From positions 1,054,001-1,118,000 of the forward strand of contig NZ_LT896716.1 of assembly GCF_900187405.1 (NCBI RefSeq): 64,000 nucleotides of DNA, read 5' to 3'. This document shows, one piece after another, positions 25,756 through 34,872 of this stretch. Positions within the stretch are counted from its first letter, which is position 1. Each line of letters starts with the position of its first letter. The notes under the pieces were generated by a model, which did no database searches, was not told where the DNA came from, and saw only the letters and a list, made by a program, of their open reading frames with translations. The position numbers were made by a program, and so were the translations under genes. Source of the DNA: Geobacter sp. DSM 9736 (GTDB lineage: Bacteria; Desulfobacterota; Desulfuromonadia; Geobacterales; Geobacteraceae).

Positions 25756-25793
25756 AGCCTCTCTCCCTGTCGATGGAAGAGAGGCTTTGTTTT
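25756..25793 (+). terminator. Intrinsic terminator after the second paaK
   Basis: AGCCTCTCT (25756-25764) pairs with AGAGAGGCT around a loop of about 13 nt, followed by TTGTTTTG. It ends the ior-paa-liv cluster. Confidence 0.75.
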
Positions 25794-25858
25794 GACTTTA
25801 AAGCCGTTCCGGGCAATTCAAGACTTGACCCGCGGCTAGTTATTTTAAGGATACATTG

Positions 25859-27076
25859 GTGCGAAAACAGTCACTACACTATGGCTGGATCATAGTTATC
25901 ACCGGATTTTTCGTTCTGTTTTCATGCCTGGGGCTGGCGAGGTACGCATATACGATGCTGCTTCCCGCAATGCAGGAAGGGCTCGGACTTTCGTACGACC
26001 GAATGGGATTCATCGGCACCGCAAATTTCGTCGGCTACCTGTTAGCAGTGATCCTTTCTCCCCACCTTATTCGGCGATTACGCCCCCGCGCACTTGTGGG
26101 CGCCGGTCTTTTCATCATTGCGGTTGCCATGGGGGGAATTGCGGCATCTCAGGGCTTCGCATCCATCGTTGTTCTTTATACTCTTGCTGGAATGGGCGGG
26201 GGATTTGCCAACATCCCAATGATGGCGCTGGTTACCTACTGGTTTCACAGTGAGAAACGGGGGAGGGCGGCCGGCCTCGTCATTGCCGGAAACGGGGCTG
26301 CAATTATCTTCGCCGGTTTCGTCGTGCCGCGCCTGACTGCACTCTTCGGCCTTGAAGGATGGCGCTACGGATGGTCTCTCCTCGCTCTGATTACGCTGTG
26401 CATTACTGGATTCGCCGCCGCTCTTCTGCGTAACGACCCGGCGGAGAAAGGACTCGAGCCGCTGGGACACCCACCTCGGGTATCGCCGTCAGAGCTGATC
26501 CCCCACGACCGCCGTCAAAACGCCCGCATGATGCTCCGTCTGGGAATACTCTATCTGATATTCGGCGCCACATTCATGGTCTTCGGGACCTTTATCGTGG
26601 CGACGATGGTGAGGGAGTTCGGGTTCTCCCAGGAGAAAGCAGGACTCTACTGGTCGTGGGTCGGGTTCTTCAGTGTATTCTCAGGGGTCGGGTTCGGGGC
26701 GCTTTCGGACCGGATCGGCAGAAAGCGCGGGCTGGCACTTGTGTTTATTGTGCAGACAGTTGCGTATGTTATGGCCGGGCTCAAGCTCGGTGGCATTGTC
26801 CTGGCCGTCTCTGTCGTCCTGTACGGCCTTGCTGTCTTTGCAATCCCTGCAATCATGGCCGCTGCTGTAGGAGATTATCTTGGACTTGCACGAGCGGCTT
26901 CCGCCTTCGCCACCGTCACGCTCTTCTTCGCCTTTGGGCAGACAATCGGCCCAGCCACAGCTGGTATCATAGCCCGCATAACAGGCACCTTCACTACGGC
27001 CTATCTTATTGCTGCCGCTCTCACTGCCACGGGGGCAGTCCTTGCCCTGACCCTTCCATCCACAAACAAGACCTGA
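25859..27076 (+). CDS. MFS transporter, about 12 membrane segments
   Basis: 405 residues, nearly all hydrophobic. N-terminal half: HYGWIIVITGFFVLFSCLGL, ARYAYTMLLPAMQEGLGLSY, and the motif-A-like loop SPHLIRRLRPRALVGAGLFI; the second half has GFGALSDRIGRKRGLALVF, a good MFS motif A. The style resembles the YbfB/YjiJ group, but the substrate is unknown. Start: AAGGA lies 7 nt before GTG 25859 and 4 nt before TTG 25856; I prefer the GTG. It is convergent with the giant peptidase, 82 bp away, and separated from the liv cluster by a terminator. Confidence 0.88.
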   Translation: MRKQSLHYGWIIVITGFFVLFSCLGLARYAYTMLLPAMQEGLGLSYDRMGFIGTANFVGYLLAVILSPHLIRRLRPRALVGAGLFIIAVAMGGIAASQGFASIVVLYTLAGMGGGFANIPMMALVTYWFHSEKRGRAAGLVIAGNGAAIIFAGFVVPRLTALFGLEGWRYGWSLLALITLCITGFAAALLRNDPAEKGLEPLGHPPRVSPSELIPHDRRQNARMMLRLGILYLIFGATFMVFGTFIVATMVREFGFSQEKAGLYWSWVGFFSVFSGVGFGALSDRIGRKRGLALVFIVQTVAYVMAGLKLGGIVLAVSVVLYGLAVFAIPAIMAAAVGDYLGLARAASAFATVTLFFAFGQTIGPATAGIIARITGTFTTAYLIAAALTATGAVLALTLPSTNKT

Positions 27077-27158
27077 CCCCGCTTTCATCTGTGGGTGTGT
27101 TCCCTTCCTTGCCAGACTGTTGGCAAGCCAGCCGGATTAACTAAAGATATTGTCATTA

Positions 27159-30100
27159 TTACTGCAATACCAGGTTTTCCACAGTCGCCGTACCCTTGCT
27201 GACAGTAAAAATTCCCTTGAACACAGTAACGCCGGTTACAGCCTGATAGGCATAATCGTAGCCGCCAGCTATCGTGACCGCTATACTTCGATTCAGGTTG
27301 GGGCTCTCGTTAAGGACCCCTGACCTCAGCCGTATCAGTGCACCATCGGCGGCGGCGTTATAGATCGGCTGAATAGGCGACGGACCTGGATTGGCAGCAT
27401 TGATATATCCACCCCTGCTTATCGTACTGGAGCCTGCAAGATTATCGACCTTTAGAGAAACCGCATAGCTACCGGGATAGGAGTAGGTGTGAGTGGGGTT
27501 ACGGTCTGTACTCGTTGAAGAATCTCCGAAATCCCATAGCCATGACACGGGCATTCCGGTAGAGAGATCGGTGAATTTTACGGTTAGTGGAGCGTTTCCT
27601 GAGGTGATGGAAGCGGAGAAGTCCGCAGCAGGAGGGAGGTCAAGGAGGGCCGTGATGACAACGTCGTCATCCAGCGTGACGGTGCATACGGAAGTTCCGC
27701 TGCATCCGCCGCCTGTCCATCCTCCGAACGTCGAGCCTGCTGCAGGCGTTGCCGTCAGCACTGCCGTGGTGCCGGATGGCAATCTTCTGGTGCAGTATGC
27801 CGTGCAGCTGTCCCCTGTGGAGAAGCTGACTGTGCCGTTGCCTGCTCCCTGGAAAACCACCGAAAGCGAATGAGCAGTGATGTTATATGATTCGCTTCTG
27901 ACAGCCTCGCTGTTTCCTGCGGTGTCTCGGGCAAAATACTTCAAAATCGTGGTCGATGCGGAGACGGTTATGGGGCCGTTGTAAACCGGGGAACCGGTAG
28001 TAGGGGTTGATCCGTCAAGCGTGTAATATATGGTCGAAGTTTCGTTAGTGCTTAGCACCACTTGCTGAACAGAATCATAGGTCCCTCCCCCAGGCGATGC
28101 TGTCGTCGTCGGTGCTATTGTGTCAAATAGTATTGGTACAGGGCTGTATCTGTCGTCGGTCGTTCCATCGCCAAGCTGTCCGCTACCGTTTTCTCCCCAA
28201 GCCCATAAAGTGTCATCTCCGATAGAGGCGAAGGAAGATCGTGTTCCTGCGGCGATTGAGACTACCCTCGAAAGACCTGGCACCTGGACAGGGCTTCTGC
28301 GGGAAGCCGTCGTCCCGTCACCGAGCTGACCGCTCCCATTGTATCCCCACGCCCAGACTGTGCCGTCCCCCTTCAGAGCAACCGCATGGTTATAGCCGGC
28401 ACTGATTGCGACAACCCCCGAGAGGCCCTGTACCTGGACAGGGCTGCGGCGCTCCGTGGTGGTCCCGTCACCCAACTGTCCATACCAGTTGTTCCCCCAT
28501 GACCAGATACTTCCATCAGACTTTAAAGCAAGTGTGTAATAACCTCCACCGGCGATGGCAACGATTTCCTCTAGCCCCGGCACCTGAACCGGGGTGCTTC
28601 GCTGTGTAGCTGTACCGTCACCGAGCTGACCGAAATAATTTGCTCCCCAGGTCCAGACGGTGCCGTCGGACTTGAGTGCTACGGAATGGTATCCTCCCCC
28701 TGAGGCGGCAGTTATGTTAGTCAAGCCTGCTACCTTGAACGCCTCGTTGCGAGAAGCTGTAGTGTCGTCTCCCAACTGTCCGTCACTGTTTTCTCCCCAG
28801 CTCCAGAGATCCCCAGCGGCGGTGACTGTCATGGTATGGTTAGATCCTGCGGCAACAGCAGCCATAATGGGGAGTCCGGGTACCTGCTGCGGAATCGGAT
28901 TGAATGAGGCGGGATAGCCTAACTGTTTGTTGCCTCCACGTCCCCATGTCCACACGCTGCTATCTGCCAGCAGAGCTGCCGAATGATCCGCTGATGTGCC
29001 GGTCGTGACAACAACTGCTCCTGCCAGCGCGGGGGAGCGGACCGGGGTGGTCTGCGGTGTGTATGTCTTCATTCCGTTGCCCAGTTGCCCCGATGAGTTT
29101 TCCCCCCAAGACCAGAGCACCCCGTTTCCCGTCATTGCGACGGTGTGCGACGCTCCTGCCGATATGGCGGGGACCCGGCTGCCCGTCGGCAGAAACTGGG
29201 CTGCCACTACTTTATCTGCATCCATCGTAAGGGTGCAGCTTCCCGCTCCTGCACAGGCGCCGCGCCAGCCAGCGAAGACGGACCCGGCATCGGGTGTTGC
29301 TGTAAGGGCTACGCTTGTGCCTGCAGCGTAGTAAGGAGAGCAATTGTCACCGCAGGTTTCTCCCGGTGAAAAGGTAACTGTCCCGCTGCCCGAACCCAGC
29401 CTGCTGTACTCGATGGTCGGCTTTCGCGTAAATGTCGCAGTTACCTGCTGATCCCCGTTCATGGTCACCGTGCAGTTTCCGGTTCCCGTACAGGCCCCGT
29501 GCCAGCCGGTGAAGAGGGAGGATGGGTCGGGAGTGGCTGTCAGGGTTACCTCTGTTCCCTGGTAGAAATACCCCCTGCACTCGGCACCGCACACGATGCC
29601 GGCAGGGGTGCTTGTGACGGTCCCTCTGCCTGTTCCGGCGATTGTGACCGCCAGTTCATTGTCGCTCGGATTCACAGGACCACAAACCCCACCTTCGTCG
29701 TAATAACCGTTGCCGTCAACATCGGAGCAGAGCTGGATTGTCTTGCCCAGTATATCTAACCCAGTTCCGGTCATGTAGCCATCGATGTAGTTACGCCAGT
29801 CGTCCCAGGTGAGGGCATACCTGTTCCCGGCCAAGGGGACGAGATGCGGATACATCTGGTCACCAGGCGCACTCTGCACCCATAAACCGTCTGTACCCCA
29901 CTGTGGCACCCCCGCAGCAGTCACATGCTGCATCGAAATGTCATACTGTCCGGAGCGCCCGTCTGTCCAGATAAAAATCCCACCCCCTGCGCCGTCGGGA
30001 GTAACACTCGGTGCGATCTGGTTGTCCAGCGCGTCTGATACGGGCACACCATTTGCGGGCCATACCGGTTCTCCGCTGGAATTTATCCGCTGAGCATAAA

Positions 30101-33100
30101 TGTTCCACCCCTTGTCCCACCAATTCGGGTCGCGTGCATCGTGCCAGACTGCAATGATTCCTCCCGCCCCATCGGCCACCATGCTGACCTCGTCTGGGCC
30201 CCAACCCGGCACCCATCTTTTAGGTGCGGCCGTCAGCCCAGTGACTACAGGGACTCCGCCCGGCTGCCAGAGATATTGTCCTTCACCACTCATCTTGACC
30301 GCATAGATGTCACTGCGATCCAAGACGGTGGCTCCCGAAGGACTCAGGGGGAAATTCCGAAAATCATGCCACGCGAATATTGCACCACCAGCACCATCGG
30401 GTACTACCTTTGGCCCGGCAACGCTTTTTTCTTCTGTACTTAGGAGTAAACCCTCAACTGCCCACACGGGTCTACCTGCACCGTTCAGATGCTGGGCATA
30501 AATATCCCAGTAATTGTTCCTTCGCATGTCCATCCAAGTAACGAAGATGCCGCCGCTGCCGTCGGTGGCCATTGATAAGTTGATTTGATTACCGCTACTG
30601 ACCGCGGCGCGGACACCATCAGCCTCCCACAGAAGCTGTCCGCTGCCGCTTACCCGCTGCGTGTAAACGGCAGGAGAACCGTGGCGATAGTCAATCCAGG
30701 AAACAACAACCCCGCCTGAGCCGTCAGGAGCTACCCGTGGCTCCTCCTGCCCGCCTGCTGCTTGAGAGACGTATATTCCCTCCGGTCCCCAGAGATAATC
30801 CCCAGCAGGACTCACCCGTTGTCCCCTGAGATGCTTGTTGGCTTTTTCTTCAGGGCTCATGTTATTGTCGTTAATGCCTTCCATCCATACGATGATCGCC
30901 CCGCCTGCGCCATCCGGGGCGATTGCCGGCCTTATAGAAGCAGCTGGCGGGGGAGCCGAAGTGAGGGGCTTCCCGTTGACCTGCCACATCGGCCTGCCGT
31001 TGCTGTCGATTCGCTGGACCGCAAGGTTGGGGTTGTTTACTGCGCTTCCCCAGACATAAATGGCACCTCCCTGGCCGTCGGAAACTCCGGGAACATTTAC
31101 GTTCCACAAGGGTGCCCACTCCTGTTTGCCTTCGGACTGCGAAAGGATCGTGCTGCACTGATCGATTCTAACGTCTGGATATACCGTCGCCGCAACCGTG
31201 ATATCCTGACGGCCGTTGCTTGCCTCAACGGAGTCAATGGCAAGTATGCCCTGTTGGCTAGAAGTGGTAGAAGTGGTCGCCTTTACAGAGGCACGGGCCT
31301 TGCCAGTCGTGGGAACTACTGAAAGCCATGAAGGCGGAACTGCAGACCAGTTGAGTGTGCCGCCGCCGATGTTGTAAATGTCGAGAGGAAGGGCCCGAGA
31401 TTCCCCACATTGGGAGTAGGGGAGGTTGTAGCTTAACTGGGAAGCAGGTATATCTAGGATTGCGGGATCGGAAGGGGGAGTGGAAGCCATGGAAAGGGCG
31501 CGGGCTGCATTGAGCCTCCCCCATCCGTACACCGGGTCGAATCCAGGCAAATCAAGATCCGCTTTTCCGACCATGTCATCGGATGAATGGCGAAGAATGG
31601 AAACGATCTCGTTGCGGGTAAGTGCAGGATTTGCGGCGAGGAGTAGGGCTGCAACGCCGGAAACATGAGGTGTCGCCATGGAAGTGCCGGCCATACGAGT
31701 ATAGACATCACCGACTGCATAATCGGGGCTGCCGGTACCGCTTGCCCGCAGAGAGAGTATATTATAAAGACTGTCAGGTATCAGAGGGTTGTCCTGCGGT
31801 CCTCCTCCCGGTGCAACTACATCAACCATGCGGCCCCAATTGGAGAAAGATGAGAGGGAATCATCAACCCCAGTAGAACCTACAGTGACAACCTCCTGTA
31901 TATTGGCAGGATAGGAATATTTTGCGTCACTGCTGTCATTGCCTGACGCAAACACGACAATCGAGCCTAGGCTGTGAGCGGTGGTTATCGCATCCTCGAT
32001 GGCAGGGTCTGCAGAGCATCCCCAGCACCCCCAGCTGTTGTTTATGATATCGGCACCATTGATAGCCGCATAGACGATGGCATTTGCCAGATCGTCCAGT
32101 CCGCCGTTGCCGCTGTCGCCCAGTCCTTTGACCGGCATCACACGCGCCTGGTAGGCAACTCCAATTAAGCCGATAGAGTTATCTCCAACTGCTGCAATGG
32201 TCCCCGCCACATGTGTACCATGGCCATACCTGTCAGCGGGGTTATTGTTTCCGGCCGAAAAATTCCATCCTCTGACGTCGTCAATAAACCCGTTGTTGTC
32301 ATCATCTACAGTCGGATTGCCATTCGCTTCGGCTGTGTTCAGCCACACATTGCCGACGATGTCCGGGTGGTTATAATCAAGCCCTGTGTCGACAACGGCG
32401 ACAACTATCCCCTGACCTCCAGTGGTGTCCCATGCCGTTTCGGCTCCAATTTTCTTTAGTCCCCACAGGTCATTAAAAAGGTTGCCCCATGAACCTGAAG
32501 AGGAGTAGTAGGGATCATTGGGCACAAGCTGGGCTGAGGCGACCTGAACCGGAACTGCATAAATTACATTTGGATTTGAAGCGTATTCCCTGCAGATTGC
32601 GGGAACATCGACATCTTCAGATGTTTCATAAACATAGATACTGGTGAGGTCAGGAATTGCCTCTCTCTGCGCCGCTCTTGCAGTTCTTCTTTGATATTTG
32701 GCCTTTGCTATGCCGATGCGCTCAGAAAGTAGCTGCTTCCGGTGACCAAGGGGTTGCTTCACCTGTGAAGCCTTTGCTGGCTCTTCGAGGATATGAGAGA
32801 AGAGGGGCTTGACTGATTTTATTTTATACTTCTGGTGTAAACGATCGAGTTCTTCCCCGTTGGCAGGAGTTGCGGCTGAAAAAGAACGATGCCTGTCATG
32901 AATAGTGTCGGCAGGCTCAGACAGAGTTTCGGCGAATTTGACAATGAAACGCCCCGGAATATGGCGCTGTTTTGAATCCGACTCCACCTTCCCAGGCACC
33001 TGCACCGGCATGCGAGGGAAGCGTTGGATACGTGGAGTTGTTTCTGTAGACTGTATGGCTGAGGCGGGAAAAGCAAACAGAATCATGGTGGTTATGCCCA

Positions 33101-33143
33101 TAAAGCAAGCTGCCAGAGACCGGAAACTGTTGCGTTCAGACAC
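27159..33143 (-). CDS. Giant secreted subtilisin-family (S8) serine peptidase with propeller, InlB-like and PKD domains
   Basis: 1994 residues, starting at GTG 33143 behind GGGGGAG. Signal peptide 1-29; inhibitor-type propeptide about 60-200 (GRFIVKF, NPNVIYAVP). The S8 domain runs about 225-550 with D252 (VAVVDTGLDYNHPD), H308 (GHGTHVAGTIAA), oxyanion N402 (FASGND) and S488 (AGTSMATPHVSG), so it should be active. Then: a BACON-like stretch 560-655; a repeat block with DGxGG...W motifs 679-1120; InlB-like repeats 1165-1239 and 1245-1318; seven RCC1 repeats 1322-1675; a chitobiase C-terminal-like domain 1678-1755; a third InlB-like repeat 1757-1835; a PKD domain 1837-1912; and a beta-rich C-terminal segment ending VENLVLQ. 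Probably extracellular or surface-bound. Confidence 0.93.
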   Translation of the reverse strand: MSERNSFRSLAACFMGITTMILFAFPASAIQSTETTPRIQRFPRMPVQVPGKVESDSKQRHIPGRFIVKFAETLSEPADTIHDRHRSFSAATPANGEELDRLHQKYKIKSVKPLFSHILEEPAKASQVKQPLGHRKQLLSERIGIAKAKYQRRTARAAQREAIPDLTSIYVYETSEDVDVPAICREYASNPNVIYAVPVQVASAQLVPNDPYYSSSGSWGNLFNDLWGLKKIGAETAWDTTGGQGIVVAVVDTGLDYNHPDIVGNVWLNTAEANGNPTVDDDNNGFIDDVRGWNFSAGNNNPADRYGHGTHVAGTIAAVGDNSIGLIGVAYQARVMPVKGLGDSGNGGLDDLANAIVYAAINGADIINNSWGCWGCSADPAIEDAITTAHSLGSIVVFASGNDSSDAKYSYPANIQEVVTVGSTGVDDSLSSFSNWGRMVDVVAPGGGPQDNPLIPDSLYNILSLRASGTGSPDYAVGDVYTRMAGTSMATPHVSGVAALLLAANPALTRNEIVSILRHSSDDMVGKADLDLPGFDPVYGWGRLNAARALSMASTPPSDPAILDIPASQLSYNLPYSQCGESRALPLDIYNIGGGTLNWSAVPPSWLSVVPTTGKARASVKATTSTTSSQQGILAIDSVEASNGRQDITVAATVYPDVRIDQCSTILSQSEGKQEWAPLWNVNVPGVSDGQGGAIYVWGSAVNNPNLAVQRIDSNGRPMWQVNGKPLTSAPPPAASIRPAIAPDGAGGAIIVWMEGINDNNMSPEEKANKHLRGQRVSPAGDYLWGPEGIYVSQAAGGQEEPRVAPDGSGGVVVSWIDYRHGSPAVYTQRVSGSGQLLWEADGVRAAVSSGNQINLSMATDGSGGIFVTWMDMRRNNYWDIYAQHLNGAGRPVWAVEGLLLSTEEKSVAGPKVVPDGAGGAIFAWHDFRNFPLSPSGATVLDRSDIYAVKMSGEGQYLWQPGGVPVVTGLTAAPKRWVPGWGPDEVSMVADGAGGIIAVWHDARDPNWWDKGWNIYAQRINSSGEPVWPANGVPVSDALDNQIAPSVTPDGAGGGIFIWTDGRSGQYDISMQHVTAAGVPQWGTDGLWVQSAPGDQMYPHLVPLAGNRYALTWDDWRNYIDGYMTGTGLDILGKTIQLCSDVDGNGYYDEGGVCGPVNPSDNELAVTIAGTGRGTVTSTPAGIVCGAECRGYFYQGTEVTLTATPDPSSLFTGWHGACTGTGNCTVTMNGDQQVTATFTRKPTIEYSRLGSGSGTVTFSPGETCGDNCSPYYAAGTSVALTATPDAGSVFAGWRGACAGAGSCTLTMDADKVVAAQFLPTGSRVPAISAGASHTVAMTGNGVLWSWGENSSGQLGNGMKTYTPQTTPVRSPALAGAVVVTTGTSADHSAALLADSSVWTWGRGGNKQLGYPASFNPIPQQVPGLPIMAAVAAGSNHTMTVTAAGDLWSWGENSDGQLGDDTTASRNEAFKVAGLTNITAASGGGYHSVALKSDGTVWTWGANYFGQLGDGTATQRSTPVQVPGLEEIVAIAGGGYYTLALKSDGSIWSWGNNWYGQLGDGTTTERRSPVQVQGLSGVVAISAGYNHAVALKGDGTVWAWGYNGSGQLGDGTTASRRSPVQVPGLSRVVSIAAGTRSSFASIGDDTLWAWGENGSGQLGDGTTDDRYSPVPILFDTIAPTTTASPGGGTYDSVQQVVLSTNETSTIYYTLDGSTPTTGSPVYNGPITVSASTTILKYFARDTAGNSEAVRSESYNITAHSLSVVFQGAGNGTVSFSTGDSCTAYCTRRLPSGTTAVLTATPAAGSTFGGWTGGGCSGTSVCTVTLDDDVVITALLDLPPAADFSASITSGNAPLTVKFTDLSTGMPVSWLWDFGDSSTSTDRNPTHTYSYPGSYAVSLKVDNLAGSSTISRGGYINAANPGPSPIQPIYNAAADGALIRLRSGVLNESPNLNRSIAVTIAGGYDYAYQAVTGVTVFKGIFTVSKGTATVENLVLQ
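28119..29180 (-). repeat. Seven tandem RCC1-type repeats inside the giant peptidase
   Basis: Residues about 1322-1675. Each unit of about 50 residues contains a W[ST/A]WG motif followed by SGQLGDG or a variant; the seven WG positions are near 1345, 1398, 1447, 1497, 1547, 1597 and 1647. Seven is the number that closes an RCC1 propeller. Confidence 0.88.
29784..31109 (-). repeat. Second repeat block, DGxGG-type, inside the giant peptidase
   Basis: Residues about 679-1120. Units of 55-75 residues carry DG[AQS]GG followed by three hydrophobic residues and W near 679, 744, 807, 861, 916, 991 and 1050, with a degenerate eighth (GNRYALTWDDW) near 1106. Each unit also has a QR or QH plus GxxxW segment (for example YTQRVSGSGQLLW). 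Repeat spacing and W positions suggest a second beta-propeller; this is not a family I can name. Confidence 0.7.
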
Positions 33144-33469
33144 TTAGCTCCCCCTGTTTATCACATTCATTTCAAGTCAACTTAAAGATGACTTCAACCA
33201 TTACCTAAAGAGTTAGCGCACTATAATACGTACCTACAGGAGTATCAACGGAATTTAGGAGATAAGCAGTGGATGATGGATAGAACGAGACGTCGGAAGA
33301 AAAAGCGTATCCACTTCGTCCATCCATTTTTGAGATCGAGATTCAAGCTTGCTCGTTGTCAAACAGCGTCTAAACTTCTTGTAGACCATCAGCGACTTTA
33401 TCAGGTTAGCAGCTCGAAACTAGAGGCTGGAAAGACAGATGCAGGCATAGCATTGCCGGGAGTATCTGA
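33144..33469 (+). other. Intergenic stretch, no gene supported
   Basis: 326 nt between the peptidase start and the small zinc-ribbon ORF. AT-rich for about 100 nt. A perfect TATAAT lies at 33222-33227 but no convincing -35 pairs with it on the plus strand. The peptidase promoter should also be here, yet I cannot choose one. An open frame at 33273-33503 is basic and low-complexity and looks like chance. Confidence 0.5.
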
Positions 33470-33709
33470 ATGTATGAGACCCCAGAGCAGTACTTGGAAA
33501 TAGTGAAGCGCGAAGTCCGGAAACTCGAGGATATTTGCCACTGTCGAATATTCGATGGGGAAAATAATTTCTGCCCGCGTTGTGGAGAATACGGCACGTG
33601 GGATATCGAAACAAAAGGTTTCGTGGACGAGTACGGCAACTCCATATACTACAGCACGGTCTACTACGAATGGCGCTGCAGGATATGCGACATCAGGAGA
33701 TGCAACTAA
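33470..33709 (+). CDS. Small hypothetical protein with zinc-ribbon-like cysteines
   Basis: 79 residues. Two CxxC pairs, NFCPRCGEYG (residues about 34-40) and WRCRICDIRRC near the C-terminus, plus CHC at 23-25, are arranged like a zinc ribbon. The centre, TKGFVDEYGNSIYYSTVYYE, is a plausible beta-hairpin. GGGAG lies 7 nt before the ATG. It stands alone in a gene-poor stretch. I do not recognise a family; the ordered cysteines and ribosome-binding site are the only support for it being real. Confidence 0.55.
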   Translation: MYETPEQYLEIVKREVRKLEDICHCRIFDGENNFCPRCGEYGTWDIETKGFVDEYGNSIYYSTVYYEWRCRICDIRRCN

Positions 33710-34047
33710 CGGTCAAATGGTGAGGATGAGAGGATCGCGGCTTAAGAGGTTTTGTGTTGCTGCTGCGCCGCCGCATGCTGCTGCTGCACGTAGAACTGGT
33801 CTCTAGTTTTTGCGTCCCATAAGATATATTATGTCAAGTTGATACCGTGGAGGTATTCTCCATTTAAAGTGCAAGAGCAGCCCCTTTATCACAACCACAT
33901 GATTCTTCTGCATGAGGATATGATGTTCGCGCGCTGGTTCGAACCCAGAAGACCGTCCAGCGGCAAAAGAACCCATACCAACCCCTTCGCCGGGCGGGCA
34001 AAACGTCTTACAGGGCAAATCTGGAGGCCTGTGCTGCAACAGCTTAT
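33710..34047 (+). other. Intergenic stretch, no gene supported
   Basis: 338 nt between two genes that converge. It begins with a GCTGCT-rich patch around 33758-33790, then a weak 6-bp hairpin AACTGG-TCT-CTAGTT with a T run (33793-33812) that might terminate the zinc-ribbon gene. Open frames of 78 codons exist on both strands but have no ribosome-binding site or family resemblance. Confidence 0.45.
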
Positions 34048-34830
34048 TTATTGGATTTTACCGAGGGAGTCCTGATCGTATCGATTGTGGACGTGACCGG
34101 TCTGCGTCAGCTTTTTTTCGGCTCCCGCAATTTCAGTAACCAACGCGACAATCCTCCTGACAACCAACTCCTCCAACAATCGCCCCTTCTCAGCTGTCCC
34201 CTTTGTTGGATCACCCCAGACTCCACCCGGCCAATACTTTCGCTTATCCCGGACAAGGATGCCCATTGGGAACTGTGGATATTCCTCCTTCCCATCCCCT
34301 TTCACAAGGTGAGGGTGGGAGTGCAGAATTCGGGAGGTCTCGATCTCCCCGGCGTGGGAGTCGTTAGATGTTTCCACAAGGTGCCTTCCTTCGCAGGCAG
34401 CGAGATCGTATTCGGTCACCACCGCTATTGTGATGTCCGGGATCTCGTGCAGCAGCTCCTCGCCGGCGTCCTGAAGCGCCATCCGATGAGCACCTCCGGC
34501 GTGGCCAGTAAGTACGATCACGTTCCGCATCCCCTGCGTATATAGGGAGCGTGTGATATCTTTCATTATAGATTTGAGCGTGGATGTCGAGATGGAGATG
34601 GTGCCGGGATGGCATGATGTGGAACGGCATGAACCGTAGTGGATGGGGGGAGCGACAAAGAGAGGTATCAGCTTCGCCGCCCCCTTCCCCACTTCGTAGG
34701 CCTGGATCGTATCGGTGGAAAGCGGCAGATGGTCTCCGTGCTCCTCCACCGACCCGAAAGGTATTAGAACCGTCTGGGTTATTTTCAGTCCGGCATCGAA
34801 TTCGCTCATCGTCATTTCTTCGATGATCAT
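34048..34830 (-). CDS. Creatininase-family amidohydrolase
   Basis: 260 residues from ATG 34830, chosen because GGAG lies 8 nt upstream; the ATG at 34860 has no such site. Metal ligands of the family are visible: E29 and H31 in FGSVEEHGDHLP, D40 in STDT, H110 in LTGHAGGAH, and E162 in DSHAGEIETS; HPGTISIS near 74 is also typical. The usual NGHGGN is replaced by TGHAGGAH. The family includes creatininase, MftE-type peptidases and the archaeal FAPy deformylase ArfB; which reaction applies is unknown. It lies 42 bp downstream of queE on the same strand, suggesting a link with deazapurine or pterin metabolism. Confidence 0.85.
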   Translation of the reverse strand: MIIEEMTMSEFDAGLKITQTVLIPFGSVEEHGDHLPLSTDTIQAYEVGKGAAKLIPLFVAPPIHYGSCRSTSCHPGTISISTSTLKSIMKDITRSLYTQGMRNVIVLTGHAGGAHRMALQDAGEELLHEIPDITIAVVTEYDLAACEGRHLVETSNDSHAGEIETSRILHSHPHLVKGDGKEEYPQFPMGILVRDKRKYWPGGVWGDPTKGTAEKGRLLEELVVRRIVALVTEIAGAEKKLTQTGHVHNRYDQDSLGKIQ

Positions 34831-34872
34831 ACTTCTACTCCAGACTCTGAATTGAGACATAGTTTGGGACTG

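Noticed and set aside
28119-29180. Direct DNA repeats that might have been a CRISPR-like or mobile array
   Set aside because: They are protein-coding RCC1 units with degenerate DNA identity and about 150-bp spacing, in frame in the peptidase.
30762-31322. 186-codon open frame on the plus strand inside the giant peptidase
   Set aside because: Antisense shadow of a high-GC repetitive gene; no motif and the minus-strand frame has clear domains.
33273-33503. 76-codon open frame rich in Arg/Lys before the zinc-ribbon ORF
   Set aside because: Low-complexity basic start, no ribosome-binding site, and it overlaps the better-supported ORF in another frame.
33925-33965. GGTTCGAACCC looking like a tRNA T-arm on either strand
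   Set aside because: No matching acceptor, D or anticodon arms lie at the right distances; the string is a near-palindrome that occurs by chance.
33803-34075. Open frames of 78 codons on both strands in the gap before the creatininase gene
   Set aside because: They overlap each other, lack ribosome-binding sites and show no recognisable family or regular composition.
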